This document shows positions 6,968-14,727 of a stretch of 27,982 bases of DNA, piece by piece. Under the pieces are notes generated by a model, which was not told where the DNA came from, ran no database searches, and saw only the letters and a program-made list of their open reading frames with translations. The stretch is from a virus, in the IMG/VR virus record IMGVR_UViG_3300032236_000106, positions 1 through 27,982 of that record; one strand, 5' to 3'. Made by a program: the position numbers and the translations under genes. Numbering within the stretch: the stretch's first letter is position 1; each line of letters opens with the position of its first letter.

Positions 6968-7686
6968 AGAGTGAAATACAGTCCAATCAGTTCGATCATT
7001 CCCATTGCCACTGCTACCACGTAGATCAGTTTTGCGATCAGTATTTCTTTGCGGTGCTCTAGTCGCCATGCGCTGTTCCGTTCTTTCCGTGCTTTCAGCT
7101 CACGAGCGGCTTCCTGCTCTTCCACAATCTCATCGTACTTCAGCAAAAACTCTTGGTACATTGACCCAAGACCGAGCTCTTCTGGAGTACCCCAAATCAT
7201 CGCTTGCTTCAACTGTGCCGAGAGCTGGGCCATTTGCCACTGCATCTCAATACGGTCAATCGCACTGTCGGCAACCTTCTCGGTGGTGAGAGCTTCTTCT
7301 TCAAGTTCCCGACAATGTATTTTTAACTGCCTTATGGCCTCAAAGTAGACCTTCAGGTTTTCGCAAATCTCATGTACTTGCTGTGCTTGAAATGCCTCAT
7401 AAGTTAGTTCTGGTTCTGGCTCTGCCTTTTTCGCCACAGGCTTTTGTTCTGGAGCAGCCACTGGATTTGATGCTCTCTTTTCCACGGCCACAGGCTTAAA
7501 TAAAGACTGTATCCACCCCCAAATTCCCGTGATCTCTTTGTAAATAGCCTTGGCGTCAGCGACACCGCCTTCGACTTGCTTTTTAAACTTGCCAATTTCA
7601 GCCTTGCCCTCAGACAACATTTGACAACCGGCACGGATAGCACCGACTGCACTTTGCGCCATGAGGAGAAGGCTGATTGGGTCCAC
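6964..7686 (-). CDS. helical, C-terminally membrane-anchored protein, unknown function
   Basis: 240 residues. Start is GTG at 7686; an in-frame stop two codons upstream (the end of the fibre gene) leaves no longer option, and no strong ribosome site is seen, so translation may be coupled. The N-terminus (PISLLLMAQSAVGAIRAG) is a weakly hydrophobic helix. A Pro/Lys/Glu-rich linker covers about 66-95, a long helical, possibly coiled-coil, region covers 95-210, and a membrane segment (LIYVVAVAMGMIELIGLYF, 220-238) closes the chain. It sits between the fibre genes and lysis genes. It could be a virion or lysis-linked protein; I recognise the N-terminal style from environmental phages but not a function. 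Confidence 0.65.
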   Translation of the reverse strand: MDPISLLLMAQSAVGAIRAGCQMLSEGKAEIGKFKKQVEGGVADAKAIYKEITGIWGWIQSLFKPVAVEKRASNPVAAPEQKPVAKKAEPEPELTYEAFQAQQVHEICENLKVYFEAIRQLKIHCRELEEEALTTEKVADSAIDRIEMQWQMAQLSAQLKQAMIWGTPEELGLGSMYQEFLLKYDEIVEEQEAARELKARKERNSAWRLEHRKEILIAKLIYVVAVAMGMIELIGLYFTL

Positions 7687-7692
7687 ATTGGG

Positions 7693-8952
7693 TTAACGTG
7701 TGACAGTAATACAGAGGTACTTCTGGTCGCGCAAGCCATTACCGGGTTGGTTTGATACAAAAGTAAATCCTGTTGTTGAAGGTGGCACATCGGACCCAGC
7801 AGCGTTTTGGAATAAATAGATACTGGCAATATTGGAACCACCTGCACCGACACCAATGTTGACTGAGTAGTTTGCGTCGGGCATCGCAGTAGAAAAAGTC
7901 ACAGTGTATTGCCCTGTCGCATCATGCGAAATACTAGCAATGTTTCCACTGGCATTTACCGTACCTGAAATACCGTTATAGCTAGCCCATGCACGGACAG
8001 CGTACGCTGGCGCAGAACCAGTAGTTGTTGACAAAGCTGTAGCAGTAGCTGCGTTACCACCAATACTCAAACCCGATGCCGTACCTGTAATGTTTGTGCC
8101 CACAAGTGCTGAAGGAGTGCCGAGGGCGGGAGTTACCAAGGTTGGGCTAGTTGCTAATACCAAGTTACCAGAACCAGTAGATGTAGTTGTACCGCTACCA
8201 CCATTAGCCACAGGAAGCGTACCTGTAACGCCGGTAGACAAAGGTAACCCAGTAACGTTAGTCATCACTCCAGATGCAGGAGTACCCAAGGCAGGGGTAA
8301 CTAAAGTTGGGCTGGTAGCAAAAACCAAAGCGCCTGAGCCTGTCTCGTCAGACACAGCAGAAGCCAAGTTAGCTGAAGATGGAGTAGCCAAGAACGTAGC
8401 AACGCCCGAGCCGAGCCCAGAAATACCTGTGGATACAGGCAAACCAGTAGCATTTGTCAGCACGCCAGAAGCAGGAGTACCCAAAGCAGGTGTGACCAGC
8501 GTAGGCGAATTTAATGTCGGCGAGTTTAAATAAGTGTTTTGTTGAGCAAAGTTTGTGCCATCACTCCACACCGTCATCGTCTTGCCAGCAGGAACAGCAA
8601 CCCCAGTACCAGCCGCAGTAGTGTTGCCGAGCACTGTTGAGTTATAGATCGTAGCTGTATAGCTCGATGCGTTGTAAACAACGTATTGCTTAGGCGCGGG
8701 TGGTGCATAGACAGAGAAGTTAGCGCCAGTAGTAGTTGTTAGGGCAATTGATGCGTATCGTGCTTGATCCGCTGCACCATAGTTGGCTGTGAGCGCTTGG
8801 TTAGCTGTAATAACGCTGATTGAGGTATACCCAACAATCGCGCTCTCAAGCACGGTGCTCAAGTTTGAATTGGTTGTGCTGCCCCAGACGCCTGCTTGGT
8901 CGCCAGTAGCAATGAGTTCGATTCGCAGGTCTGGTGAGTATGAAGAAGACAT
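7693..8952 (-). CDS. tail fibre protein with [12 protein letters not shown] repeats
   Basis: 419 residues from ATG 8952 with an AAGGAA site. The N-terminal block [22 protein letters not shown] (7-28) is a recurrent virion-attachment type start. The middle holds three repeats beginning [12 protein letters not shown] at 149, 214 and 269, each followed by Gly/Ser/Thr-rich spacers, a pattern of fibrous trimeric shafts. The C-terminal part ([18 protein letters not shown], then [24 protein letters not shown]) is a common fibre tip domain. It probably contacts the host surface. It is the last of several separate fibre-like genes and lies just before the lysis region. Confidence 0.8.
   Translation of the reverse strand: MSSSYSPDLRIELIATGDQAGVWGSTTNSNLSTVLESAIVGYTSISVITANQALTANYGAADQARYASIALTTTTGANFSVYAPPAPKQYVVYNASSYTATIYNSTVLGNTTAAGTGVAVPAGKTMTVWSDGTNFAQQNTYLNSPTLNSPTLVTPALGTPASGVLTNATGLPVSTGISGLGSGVATFLATPSSANLASAVSDETGSGALVFATSPTLVTPALGTPASGVMTNVTGLPLSTGVTGTLPVANGGSGTTTSTGSGNLVLATSPTLVTPALGTPSALVGTNITGTASGLSIGGNAATATALSTTTGSAPAYAVRAWASYNGISGTVNASGNIASISHDATGQYTVTFSTAMPDANYSVNIGVGAGGSNIASIYLFQNAAGSDVPPSTTGFTFVSNQPGNGLRDQKYLCITVTR
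8113..8508 (-). repeat. three imperfect repeats inside the fibre gene
   Basis: The 12-codon unit for [12 protein letters not shown] occurs at 8473-8508, 8278-8313 and 8113-8148. The first two copies continue with similar coding for ASGV(L/M)TN(A/V)TGLP(V/L)STG(I/V). Codon choice differs between copies, so the protein sequence is kept more strictly than the DNA. Confidence 0.85.
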
Positions 8953-8983
8953 GTGTTTTTTCCTTTGCTTGGGATTATGCCCG

Positions 8984-9238
8984 TCAGAATCCTTGTACGC
9001 CAGCAGCTTGTGCTGTGTGATATGCAGACACTACTTCAGGTGTCCATGCTGCTTGTGCAATTGCTATGACGTTGGCTGGTTGACCTGTTAGGTCTTGCCC
9101 CGGTGTAAGGCTTGTGCGGTGAAATGTCTGAGCAATCTGTTCACCGTCTTTAAGGATGCGAGTTGCTTCGCGGTACAACACAACGCCGTTCTCTGTGACG
9201 GTGATTTGATCGATGACTTTGGTTTCTGAGAGTGACAT
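8984..9238 (-). CDS. small fibre-region protein, possible fibre assembly factor
   Basis: 84 residues, start ATG 9238 with AAGGAACACATC upstream. The sequence ([41 protein letters not shown]) reads as beta strands followed by a helical C-terminus ([22 protein letters not shown]). Small proteins of this style lie between fibre genes in many phages and may be fibre chaperones or assembly proteins. There is no motif that proves this. It is flanked by two fibre genes with short gaps (11 and 31 bases). Confidence 0.6.
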   Translation of the reverse strand: MSLSETKVIDQITVTENGVVLYREATRILKDGEQIAQTFHRTSLTPGQDLTGQPANVIAIAQAAWTPEVVSAYHTAQAAGVQGF

Positions 9239-9249
9239 GATGTGTTCCT

Positions 9250-10140
9250 TTACGCTGTGCGGTATTGACCGCCAATCCAGTAAGATGCGTTGAAGTTAGA
9301 ACAAGGACTATTTGCCCCGCCCGTTGTATAAGCACTAAGCTGCGCCGCTCCGCTGCCACTCATCATAAAAGTGGTATTTGAAGGATTCGCGCTGCCGCCA
9401 TTGGTATATGCAAAAAAACCACCTGCTCTAGTAGTGTCATCTGAACTCGCAGCAAAAGGCATTGCAATAGTAAAAGCCGAACTACTTGCATTTGAAGTTA
9501 CTGTAAGTCGAATTGAAAATAAAACAAGACTTCCAACTTTCACATACGTACCAAGTGCAACAGTAGTCGTAGTTGAACAAGTTGGCGTAAAAGTACCCTC
9601 TTCATAATCATCCAGTGTATTCACATCAGACGACGCGCTTTGAGTTGCAGGGAATGCCAATCCAGTACCGTTTGATGCCACAGCAGTACCTAAACCAATA
9701 CCATACTGAGTGATGGTTGCACTTGTTGCGCTCTTTGATTGAGTAAAGCCGTTGTTGTAGAACTGAATGCGGTTTTGCGTACCTGTGTTGTCAGTAGCGA
9801 TAACCAAGTTGCCTGTAGTGCTGGAGCCGCTCGGCGCAGAGCCGAACAAATACGACTCGTTGGGACCAGTAATGGTGTACGTAGAGTCAGCATAAGCCAA
9901 CGATGTGATACCCATATCTACCCAACCATGTGAGTCGGTACCGTTTGATGGGTATGCAACTAAGTCGGCGGATGAGCTTGTACCGTTGGTGTTGTTGACT
10001 ACGTAAGCTTGGACGTAGTTAGTCGAAGCCCCTGTCATTGCCACGATGGGGTTTGTTGTACCGCCAAGGGCCGTACCATTGCCGAATGTCTCGACACCCG
10101 GTGCTGTGATGCCTGTGGTTCCGTTAATTACGACTGCCAT
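9250..10140 (-). CDS. tail fibre protein with LDDYEEGTFTP tip domain
   Basis: 296 residues. The start MAVVINGTTGITAPG is a common fibre N-terminus. Residues 40-130 (YVQAYVVNNTNGTSSSADLVAYPSNG to YLFGSAPSGSSTTGNLVIATDN) match a beta module often seen in fibres of marine and freshwater phages. Near the C-terminus, NTLDDYEEGTFTPTCS (174-189) starts a known fibre-tip region that ends in aromatic and Asn-rich strands. The start overlaps the upstream S74 fibre gene stop by one base (TAATG). Likely part of the receptor-binding apparatus. Confidence 0.8.
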   Translation of the reverse strand: MAVVINGTTGITAPGVETFGNGTALGGTTNPIVAMTGASTNYVQAYVVNNTNGTSSSADLVAYPSNGTDSHGWVDMGITSLAYADSTYTITGPNESYLFGSAPSGSSTTGNLVIATDNTGTQNRIQFYNNGFTQSKSATSATITQYGIGLGTAVASNGTGLAFPATQSASSDVNTLDDYEEGTFTPTCSTTTTVALGTYVKVGSLVLFSIRLTVTSNASSSAFTIAMPFAASSDDTTRAGGFFAYTNGGSANPSNTTFMMSGSGAAQLSAYTTGGANSPCSNFNASYWIGGQYRTA

Positions 10141-11384
10141 TATTTAGCCTCCAATGCTGCAATGCGCGTTGTGAGTTGTGTGATTAGGGCTTGTTGTTCT
10201 TGGATGGCTGCTGTCAATGTGGCAACCAAGAAGCTGGTGTCGATGCCTTGGTAAACAGGATTTCCATCAGCGTCTACAGCGTCTTTCTCACCAACAACAC
10301 ACTCAGGCACAACAGCGTGTAATTCATGGGCAATAAAACCTTGAGTTGAATGACCTGTTGCTTTCCATGTGTAGTTAACTGGTTTAAGTTGTGCAACAGT
10401 TGCTAATGCTCCCGTCATTGGAGAAATGTTTTCTTTTAAACGATAGTCAGATGACGTTGCATAAACAGTTGTAGTTCCATCCGCAGTTGAAATACCGCCT
10501 GTGTTTGTAGGAGTTGCACCCGCATAAAATTGAGTGAAATAACGGGTTCCTGTTGTTCCTGTATTTACAAGACCAAGCGCGTGATAACTTGCACCACCAC
10601 TTGTTGAAAATGCCGCTGTATATCCAGAACTAGAAGCGCATAAAAGATTGCTCGCACTTAAAATTGTGCTTGTAGTTCCAATCAGCAAACGACCGCTGGA
10701 GTCAATACGGGCGCGTTCTGTTCCACCGCTTGTGCCTGTAAAGAATCGCAGACCGCCAGATGTGTATGTGTTGTATAGGTTTGTAAATCCTGATGAATCG
10801 TATGCTTGCAAATACCCAAGATGGCTTGAATCATCACTGATATAACCCATTCTATTGGCGGTTGCTGACATGGCAAGTTCTTTGCCATTATTTACGGTAG
10901 GAGAAATTGTAGTCCCCACTAATAAATTACCGCTGGAGTCGATACGCATGGCTTCAGCTGTATTAGACCCCGCACTACGGTAACGGAATACTAAACTGCC
11001 AAGATAAGTACTGCTCCATACGTTCAAAATATCCCAACGGCTACGGCCTGTTGTTCGTGTAAATAACGAGATGCCACTTACTGTGCTTGAATCGCTAGGA
11101 CTGACAACTTGAAGTTGAGAGCCATAACCAGCAGTTGCAGCATTTCCACCTAGATCGGCAGCATAAGCAGTTGTGTAAGATGAATTTTGAAGTGCAACAC
11201 CAACTAAGTCGCCAGTACCACCAACACCAACTTGTTGAGTGTTATCAATATAAACCGCATTAGTAGCCGTGCCACCACTCGTAGTGGTTTGTAGCGTTAG
11301 CGTGCCATCATTACCGCCGTTGTATTTAATACCCGACGTGCCACTGATTACGCCGTTGTCGGCGGTGAGGGTATTGGTTGTCAT
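10140..11384 (-). CDS. tail fibre with C-terminal S74 intramolecular chaperone
   Basis: 414 residues. The shaft is beta-rich and has two copies of RIDSSGxLL(V/I)GTT (147-159 and 226-238), a common fibre repeat. The C-terminus is a peptidase S74 intramolecular chaperone: SSDYRLKENISPM (311-323), GFIAHEL (349-355) and a terminal coiled coil (AAIQEQQALITQLTTRIAALEAK). In known cases (endosialidase and related spikes) this domain helps trimer folding and then cuts itself off just before the conserved serine. The mature fibre would therefore end near residue 310. It overlaps the upstream small gene as ATGA. Confidence 0.88.
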   Translation of the reverse strand: MTTNTLTADNGVISGTSGIKYNGGNDGTLTLQTTTSGGTATNAVYIDNTQQVGVGGTGDLVGVALQNSSYTTAYAADLGGNAATAGYGSQLQVVSPSDSSTVSGISLFTRTTGRSRWDILNVWSSTYLGSLVFRYRSAGSNTAEAMRIDSSGNLLVGTTISPTVNNGKELAMSATANRMGYISDDSSHLGYLQAYDSSGFTNLYNTYTSGGLRFFTGTSGGTERARIDSSGRLLIGTTSTILSASNLLCASSSGYTAAFSTSGGASYHALGLVNTGTTGTRYFTQFYAGATPTNTGGISTADGTTTVYATSSDYRLKENISPMTGALATVAQLKPVNYTWKATGHSTQGFIAHELHAVVPECVVGEKDAVDADGNPVYQGIDTSFLVATLTAAIQEQQALITQLTTRIAALEAK

Positions 11385-11545
11385 GCCAATTCCTCATCTG
11401 TTGGTCGTGCCAATGTAGGGTGTTCCCACTTAGCGATGTAATCACCTTTGCCATCGCTGTCGTTTTGCAAGCGAATCACAGTCAAGAAATCTGCGTCTTG
11501 CAGTTCAGGGTAGATTGTTTTGATTTTTTCGTAGAGTGTCATCAT
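11381..11545 (-). CDS. XkdW-like small tail protein
   Basis: 54 residues from ATG 11545 (ATGA overlap with the previous gene's stop); an adjacent in-frame ATG at 11542 would give 53. The sequence MTLYEKIKTIYPEL, then NDSDGKGDYIAKWEHPTLARPTDEEL, fits the small XkdW-type proteins that accompany fibre genes: a short N-terminal helix, a few strands with IxKW, and P-T-x-E-E-L at the end. The function of these proteins is not established, but their place beside fibre genes suggests fibre assembly. A longer frame upstream falls inside the C1q-like gene and I reject it. Confidence 0.65.
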   Translation of the reverse strand: MMTLYEKIKTIYPELQDADFLTVIRLQNDSDGKGDYIAKWEHPTLARPTDEELA

Positions 11546-12156
11546 GCGCTCCGAATCATTGCTGCTTGAAACCATGTGTATATGGAAGAGCCGTAAATAG
11601 CAGGGCTAATTCCAGTTAAATATCCGTATAACTCAATGTAATCTGTTGACCCATTTAAATACACAACAGCAGAAATGCTTACACCAACACTTGTTCCTGA
11701 AGTTTGCACAGCTTTATAGTTTGAACCGTTTTTTACAATAGTGACCATTGCAAAACTAGTGGTTGTATTTGGATAAACTTCACCGTTAACTTGATAATAA
11801 CCAGCAACTAATGGTCTAAATCTGTAATTTGTTGTGTTGTCAAAAGCTCCTGCTGTATCATATTCAACAGTATTGATTTGTATTTTGGTGTTTGTGCTTG
11901 AAGTAATTGATTGATTTGCATTTGCATAAGCACTAAACGCAGGGCCATTACCAGCCACGTTAGCAGCCAACGCTGCTTGAGGAATAGAAGCAGATGGCAA
12001 GACGGGGGCTTGTGCAAAGGTCACTACTTGACTTGAACTAATTGTCAGCGCAGTTGTAGGGGTAGCGCCTGTAGCAAAAGCCAAAACACCCGATGTATCA
12101 GGCAGGACGTTGTACGCTGTGTTAAGCGTGGTGCTAGCGGAAATAACGGTACTCAT
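11542..12156 (-). CDS. fibre-tip protein with C1q-like head domain
   Basis: 204 residues. The N-terminal 80 residues (STVISASTTLNTAYNVLPDTSG, PTTALTISSSQVVTFAQAPVLP) look like a fibre attachment segment. Residues about 70-204 look like a C1q/TNF-type jelly roll: GPAFSAYANANQSI, TKIQINTVEYDTAGAFDNTTNYRFRPLVAGYYQVNGEVY, then alternating strands and a hydrophobic end TWFQAAMIRSA. The pattern F-x-A-Y ... V-x-F/Y-D-T-A-G-x-F-D ... R-F-x-P-x-x-x-G-x-Y is the hallmark. C1q-like domains form trimers and bind ligands, so this may be a receptor-binding tip. The start overlaps the upstream gene by ATGA. Confidence 0.78.
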   Translation of the reverse strand: MSTVISASTTLNTAYNVLPDTSGVLAFATGATPTTALTISSSQVVTFAQAPVLPSASIPQAALAANVAGNGPAFSAYANANQSITSSTNTKIQINTVEYDTAGAFDNTTNYRFRPLVAGYYQVNGEVYPNTTTSFAMVTIVKNGSNYKAVQTSGTSVGVSISAVVYLNGSTDYIELYGYLTGISPAIYGSSIYTWFQAAMIRSA

Positions 12157-12668
12157 AGAATCACCTGACGGCTACCCGATGGCAGCGTGAACGAAGCCCC
12201 TGATGCAACCGACCAAGGGCTGATAGAGATGACGTTATACCCAGACGGAACCACTACGTTTGAAGTCACTGTACCCGCCATAGAAAGCACGCCGTTGCTT
12301 GCATATACGTTAGCGCCCGTTAAGCTATTTGGAACCGTTACGTTACCACTAGCGTCTTGGTTGACCGATTTTTCAGCGGGGTATGTAACAAATACATCTT
12401 TGGTGCCCGAAGAAAAATTAACCAGCGAGCCTGAGTTGCTCGAAGCCAGCACAGTTGTACGTGCTAGCGTAGTACCTGAAGAAGTGTAGGTACCGATGCC
12501 GACTTCCCATTCGCTAGTACCTTGACCTGCAATCGTGTAATAGGTTGTATTGCCATTGCCAATAACAGCAAATGACTGGAAGCCAGTAGATGCTCCGGCA
12601 AGCGTAACCGTACCCGTACCTGTTGTGGTAGTGGTTTCTTTTACGCGATCTGCTAATACAAGTGCCAT
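12153..12668 (-). CDS. fibre or virion-surface protein with conserved N-terminal domain
   Basis: 171 residues, start ATG 12668 with AAGGAAAGAAC upstream. The N-terminal 100 residues (ALVLADRVKETTTTTGTGTVTLAG, YTIAGQGTSEWEVGIGTY, LARTTVLASSN, VFVTYPAEK) are a domain I recognise from many phage genomes at the start of fibres or as separate structural proteins. The C-terminal 70 residues (NSLTGANVYASNGVLSMAG, VVPSGYNVISISPWSVASGASFTLPSGS) are fibre-like strands. It overlaps the C1q-like gene by ATGA. It may be the base protein to which separate tip proteins attach; that is inference from gene order. Confidence 0.72.
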   Translation of the reverse strand: MALVLADRVKETTTTTGTGTVTLAGASTGFQSFAVIGNGNTTYYTIAGQGTSEWEVGIGTYTSSGTTLARTTVLASSNSGSLVNFSSGTKDVFVTYPAEKSVNQDASGNVTVPNSLTGANVYASNGVLSMAGTVTSNVVVPSGYNVISISPWSVASGASFTLPSGSRQVIL

Positions 12669-12677
12669 GTTCTTTCC

Positions 12678-13592
12678 TTAAGCTACAGTGTCAACTAATT
12701 CCCAGTTGGCCTCTTCGGTGTTGTTGATCGCCCCCCATGCGTTAGTCTGCGAGTCGTCGATAACTTGCCAGCCCGCACTTTGCGCGTTCCCAACTGCACC
12801 CCATGTAGCTGTTTGTTGGTCAACCGTATTTTGCCAGTTTGCGTCCTGTGTGTCGACAATCGTAGTCCAATAAACTGCCCTTATGTTACCGACCAGCCCA
12901 GAAGCATAGACCCCAGACAAGGCCGCAGTGGCTGTTTTACCTACAGACCCCACGCTACCACTGGCCAAAACACCTGTGATTGAAGCCTGTTTACCCGGTG
13001 CAACGGAACCTGTAACCCCATTCCCAACCACGCCTGTGAGGGCTACTGTGCGGGAAGAACTGACAGAACCTACGTTACCGGTTGCAAAGTCACCTGTGGG
13101 TGCATCTACATCCGACGGGGTAACTGTACCGGTATTGCCTGTGGCAAATACGCCAGTAATTGCTTTTGAAGCCGCTGCTAATACCGAGCCAACATTGCCT
13201 GTTGCAATATCGCCTGTTAAGGCTACTGTGTTAGATACACTCAGTGTACCAACCGTTCCAGAAGCTGCATCGCCACTCAGGGCAATACTAGTTGTACCAC
13301 GGGAAACAGTTCCAACTGCGCCCGAAGCGGCGACTCCAGACAAGGCAACGGTAGTGCTGACCCCCGTAGTGCCTACATTACCTGTTGCAAAATCCCCTGT
13401 AGTGCCTTCCGCATCCGCTGGAACAACCGTACCTGCATTACCAGACGCCGCAACTCCCGAAAGGGATACGGTTCGATTGTTAGATACGGAGCCGACATTA
13501 CCTGTAGCCGATACACCTGTGATGGCGACGACAATCGTTGCCCCAGCTAACGAGGCAAAGGGTGCTTCGGCAAACGAGGAAATGCCAAACAT
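12678..13592 (-). CDS. repeat protein with 11 G-rich repeats and a Trp-per-11 tail
   Basis: 304 residues with two repeat types and almost nothing else. Residues 21-242 hold 11 copies of an 18-22 residue unit with core (A/S)L(S/T)GVxA(S/T)GNVG(S/T)V. Residues 243-297 hold five exact 11-residue units ending in Trp (NxxDxQxAxW style), so Trp occurs at 242, 253, 264, 275, 286 and 297. This regularity suggests a beta-solenoid or stacked fibre shaft followed by a helical or zipper-like section. The first 20 residues (FGISSFAEAPFASLAGATI) would be the attachment end. It sits at the head of the fibre cluster, so a fibre-shaft or adhesion role is inferred. No strong ribosome site is seen at ATG 13592. 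Confidence 0.75.
   Translation of the reverse strand: MFGISSFAEAPFASLAGATIVVAITGVSATGNVGSVSNNRTVSLSGVAASGNAGTVVPADAEGTTGDFATGNVGTTGVSTTVALSGVAASGAVGTVSRGTTSIALSGDAASGTVGTLSVSNTVALTGDIATGNVGSVLAAASKAITGVFATGNTGTVTPSDVDAPTGDFATGNVGSVSSSRTVALTGVVGNGVTGSVAPGKQASITGVLASGSVGSVGKTATAALSGVYASGLVGNIRAVYWTTIVDTQDANWQNTVDQQTATWGAVGNAQSAGWQVIDDSQTNAWGAINNTEEANWELVDTVA
12702..12866 (-). repeat. five tandem 11-codon repeats ending in Trp
   Basis: Five units of exactly 33 bases encode TTIVDTQDANW, QNTVDQQTATW, GAVGNAQSAGW, QVIDDSQTNAW and GAINNTEEANW. Position 11 is always Trp and position 4 is V or I or N, with Q/E at position 7. There are no insertions or deletions between units. Confidence 0.9.
12867..13532 (-). 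repeat. eleven tandem coding repeats of about 20 codons
   Basis: The repeats encode the core LSGVAASGNVGTV and variants (ITGVSATGNVGSV, TGDFATGNVGS, LSGDAASGTVGTL). Unit length is 18-22 codons. The third and eighth units share the short 18-residue form beginning with TGDFATGNVG and each follows a unit ending in an acidic linker (PADAE or PSDVD), so a higher-order period of about five units is possible. Confidence 0.85.
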
Positions 13593-13621
13593 GGTCTACA
13601 CGGCGTACGCCGCGCCTCGCA

Positions 13622-14098
13622 TTAGGTTGTAGACAAACGCAACAGAGCAGTCGAAGTTGTGTTCGAAGGCATTGTCAAAGTGAACGTACCGGCAGTGATC
13701 GTCTGTGAACCAAATGTATGAACCGACACAGCCTTGTTAGACTGGGTAGAGTTGTAGATCAACACGGTATCAAATGCAGTTGCCAGTGTCACGCTGGTGT
13801 ATGTCAAGCTAGCTGAAGGAGTCCAATAAGCCACACCAGCCGTTGCCGATGTGTTTGTAGACGATGGGGCTGTAGCATTGGTCACCGTTACACCGCCAGC
13901 GGTATATCCTGAACCGGATACTTCGTTGGTAGCTGAGTATGCTGTGGTTGCTGCGTTTACCGTAGCGGTTGTCAAATACAAAGCGCCTTTGAAAGTGTCG
14001 GCTGTACTAGCTGCACGGATAGGAGCTGTACCAAAGTTATGAGTGGCAGTCAGCAGTTCGCCCATGAACGAAGTGCACATTGATTGGGTGTTTGCCAT
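13622..14098 (-). CDS. beta-sandwich virion protein, paralogue of the gene at 14302-14727
   Basis: 158 residues. The chain is Thr/Ser/Ala-rich with almost no charged residues, typical of a beta-structured virion protein. It shares a layout and motif with the gene at 14302-14727: TAYSATNEVSGSGYTAGGVTVT here against TAYTTANEVVASGYTAGGQALT there, followed by a similar VLIYN(S/A)(T/D) strand and an ending of alternating Thr-rich strands. Tail-tip, collar or decoration functions are all possible. The start is ATG 14098, 10 bases after the previous gene, with AAGGAAATATC upstream. Confidence 0.68.
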   Translation of the reverse strand: MANTQSMCTSFMGELLTATHNFGTAPIRAASTADTFKGALYLTTATVNAATTAYSATNEVSGSGYTAGGVTVTNATAPSSTNTSATAGVAYWTPSASLTYTSVTLATAFDTVLIYNSTQSNKAVSVHTFGSQTITAGTFTLTMPSNTTSTALLRLSTT

Positions 14099-14107
14099 GA
14101 TATTTCC

Positions 14108-14302
14108 TTATGCGAAAGAGGCTGTTTCAGCGCCCGCAAAGCTGGGCATCTTTTTCAGTGTGACGTGAGCGGAACGGTGAACCAACTCACCATCCAACCA
14201 ATATTCGACCCAAGTGGTCAATTCGTTTTCGTTGTCAACAGTACCTTCGCGCTTCTCAAGCAACGAATCGTCCATCTCACCTTTGGTTGTTGTGACTAGC
14301 AT
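14108..14302 (-). CDS. small protein between the paralogous virion genes
   Basis: 64 residues, starting at ATG 14302 with a one-base TAATG overlap. The sequence (TTWVEYWLDGELVHRSAHVTLKKMP) reads as a short beta hairpin with charged residues, and the start is acidic (GEMDDSLLEKREGTVDNENE). I do not recognise a family. Overlap with the preceding gene and good codon continuity make it likely to be a real, coupled gene. It may be a small structural or assembly protein. Confidence 0.55.
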   Translation of the reverse strand: MLVTTTKGEMDDSLLEKREGTVDNENELTTWVEYWLDGELVHRSAHVTLKKMPSFAGAETASFA

Positions 14303-14727
14303 TACGCAATCCTTATGATGGCTGAGGTATTGGTGGCGGCAGGGAACTGCACGGTGAATGTTGTGGTTGATGCCTTGTCCGCGCCAAAGTCCAGTACACA
14401 GACAGAAGCGTTAGTGTCTGCGTTGTATATCAACGCGCCACGAGCAATAAGCGAGGAAGTCCAAGTTACGTTTTGAAACGACAAGTATGCAACAGCATTA
14501 CCTGTTACACCGCCCGTTGTTGGTACTTGTGTGATGGTAAGGGCTTGCCCGCCAGCGGTATAACCCGACGCAACAACTTCATTAGCTGTTGTGTACGCAG
14601 TGGTGTCTGGACCAAGCGAAGCTGCACCCGTGTACAAAGCAATTTTAAAGTTGCCTGTAGCCAAGTTGTAGTTGCCGTCTAGCAACCCAACCTTAAATGT
14701 ATTTGTCGCGCCTTGTGCGATAGTCAT
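14302..14727 (-). CDS. beta-sandwich virion protein (paralogue pair member)
   Basis: 141 residues, beginning MTIAQGATNTFKVGLLDGNYNLATGNFKIALYTG, a start often seen in small virion proteins of environmental phages. The motif TANEVVASGYTAGGQAL (47-63) is shared with the 158-residue paralogue downstream. The protein is nearly all beta-prone with a conserved-looking ALIYNAD strand and a C-terminal FPAATNTSAIIRIA. One-base overlap (TGATG) couples it to the adaptor-like gene upstream. Place after the adaptor suggests a neck or tail component; this is inference. Confidence 0.68.
   Translation of the reverse strand: MTIAQGATNTFKVGLLDGNYNLATGNFKIALYTGAASLGPDTTAYTTANEVVASGYTAGGQALTITQVPTTGGVTGNAVAYLSFQNVTWTSSLIARGALIYNADTNASVCVLDFGADKASTTTFTVQFPAATNTSAIIRIA

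Noticed and set aside
7404-7856. Minus-strand 150-codon frame across the fibre/240-residue gene junction
   Set aside because: It overlaps two better supported genes in another frame and has no recognisable features. Its internal ATG at 7688 competes with the GTG start, but the 240-residue frame has the expected membrane and coiled regions.
8090-8533. Plus-strand repeat-rich 147-codon frame
   Set aside because: Antisense to the three fibre repeats; it mirrors their spacing.
12928-13632. Plus-strand 234-codon open frame
   Set aside because: It is the antisense shadow of the repeat protein: its repeating Pro/Val/Ala pattern follows from the regular codon pattern on the minus strand, and it has no ribosome site or family.
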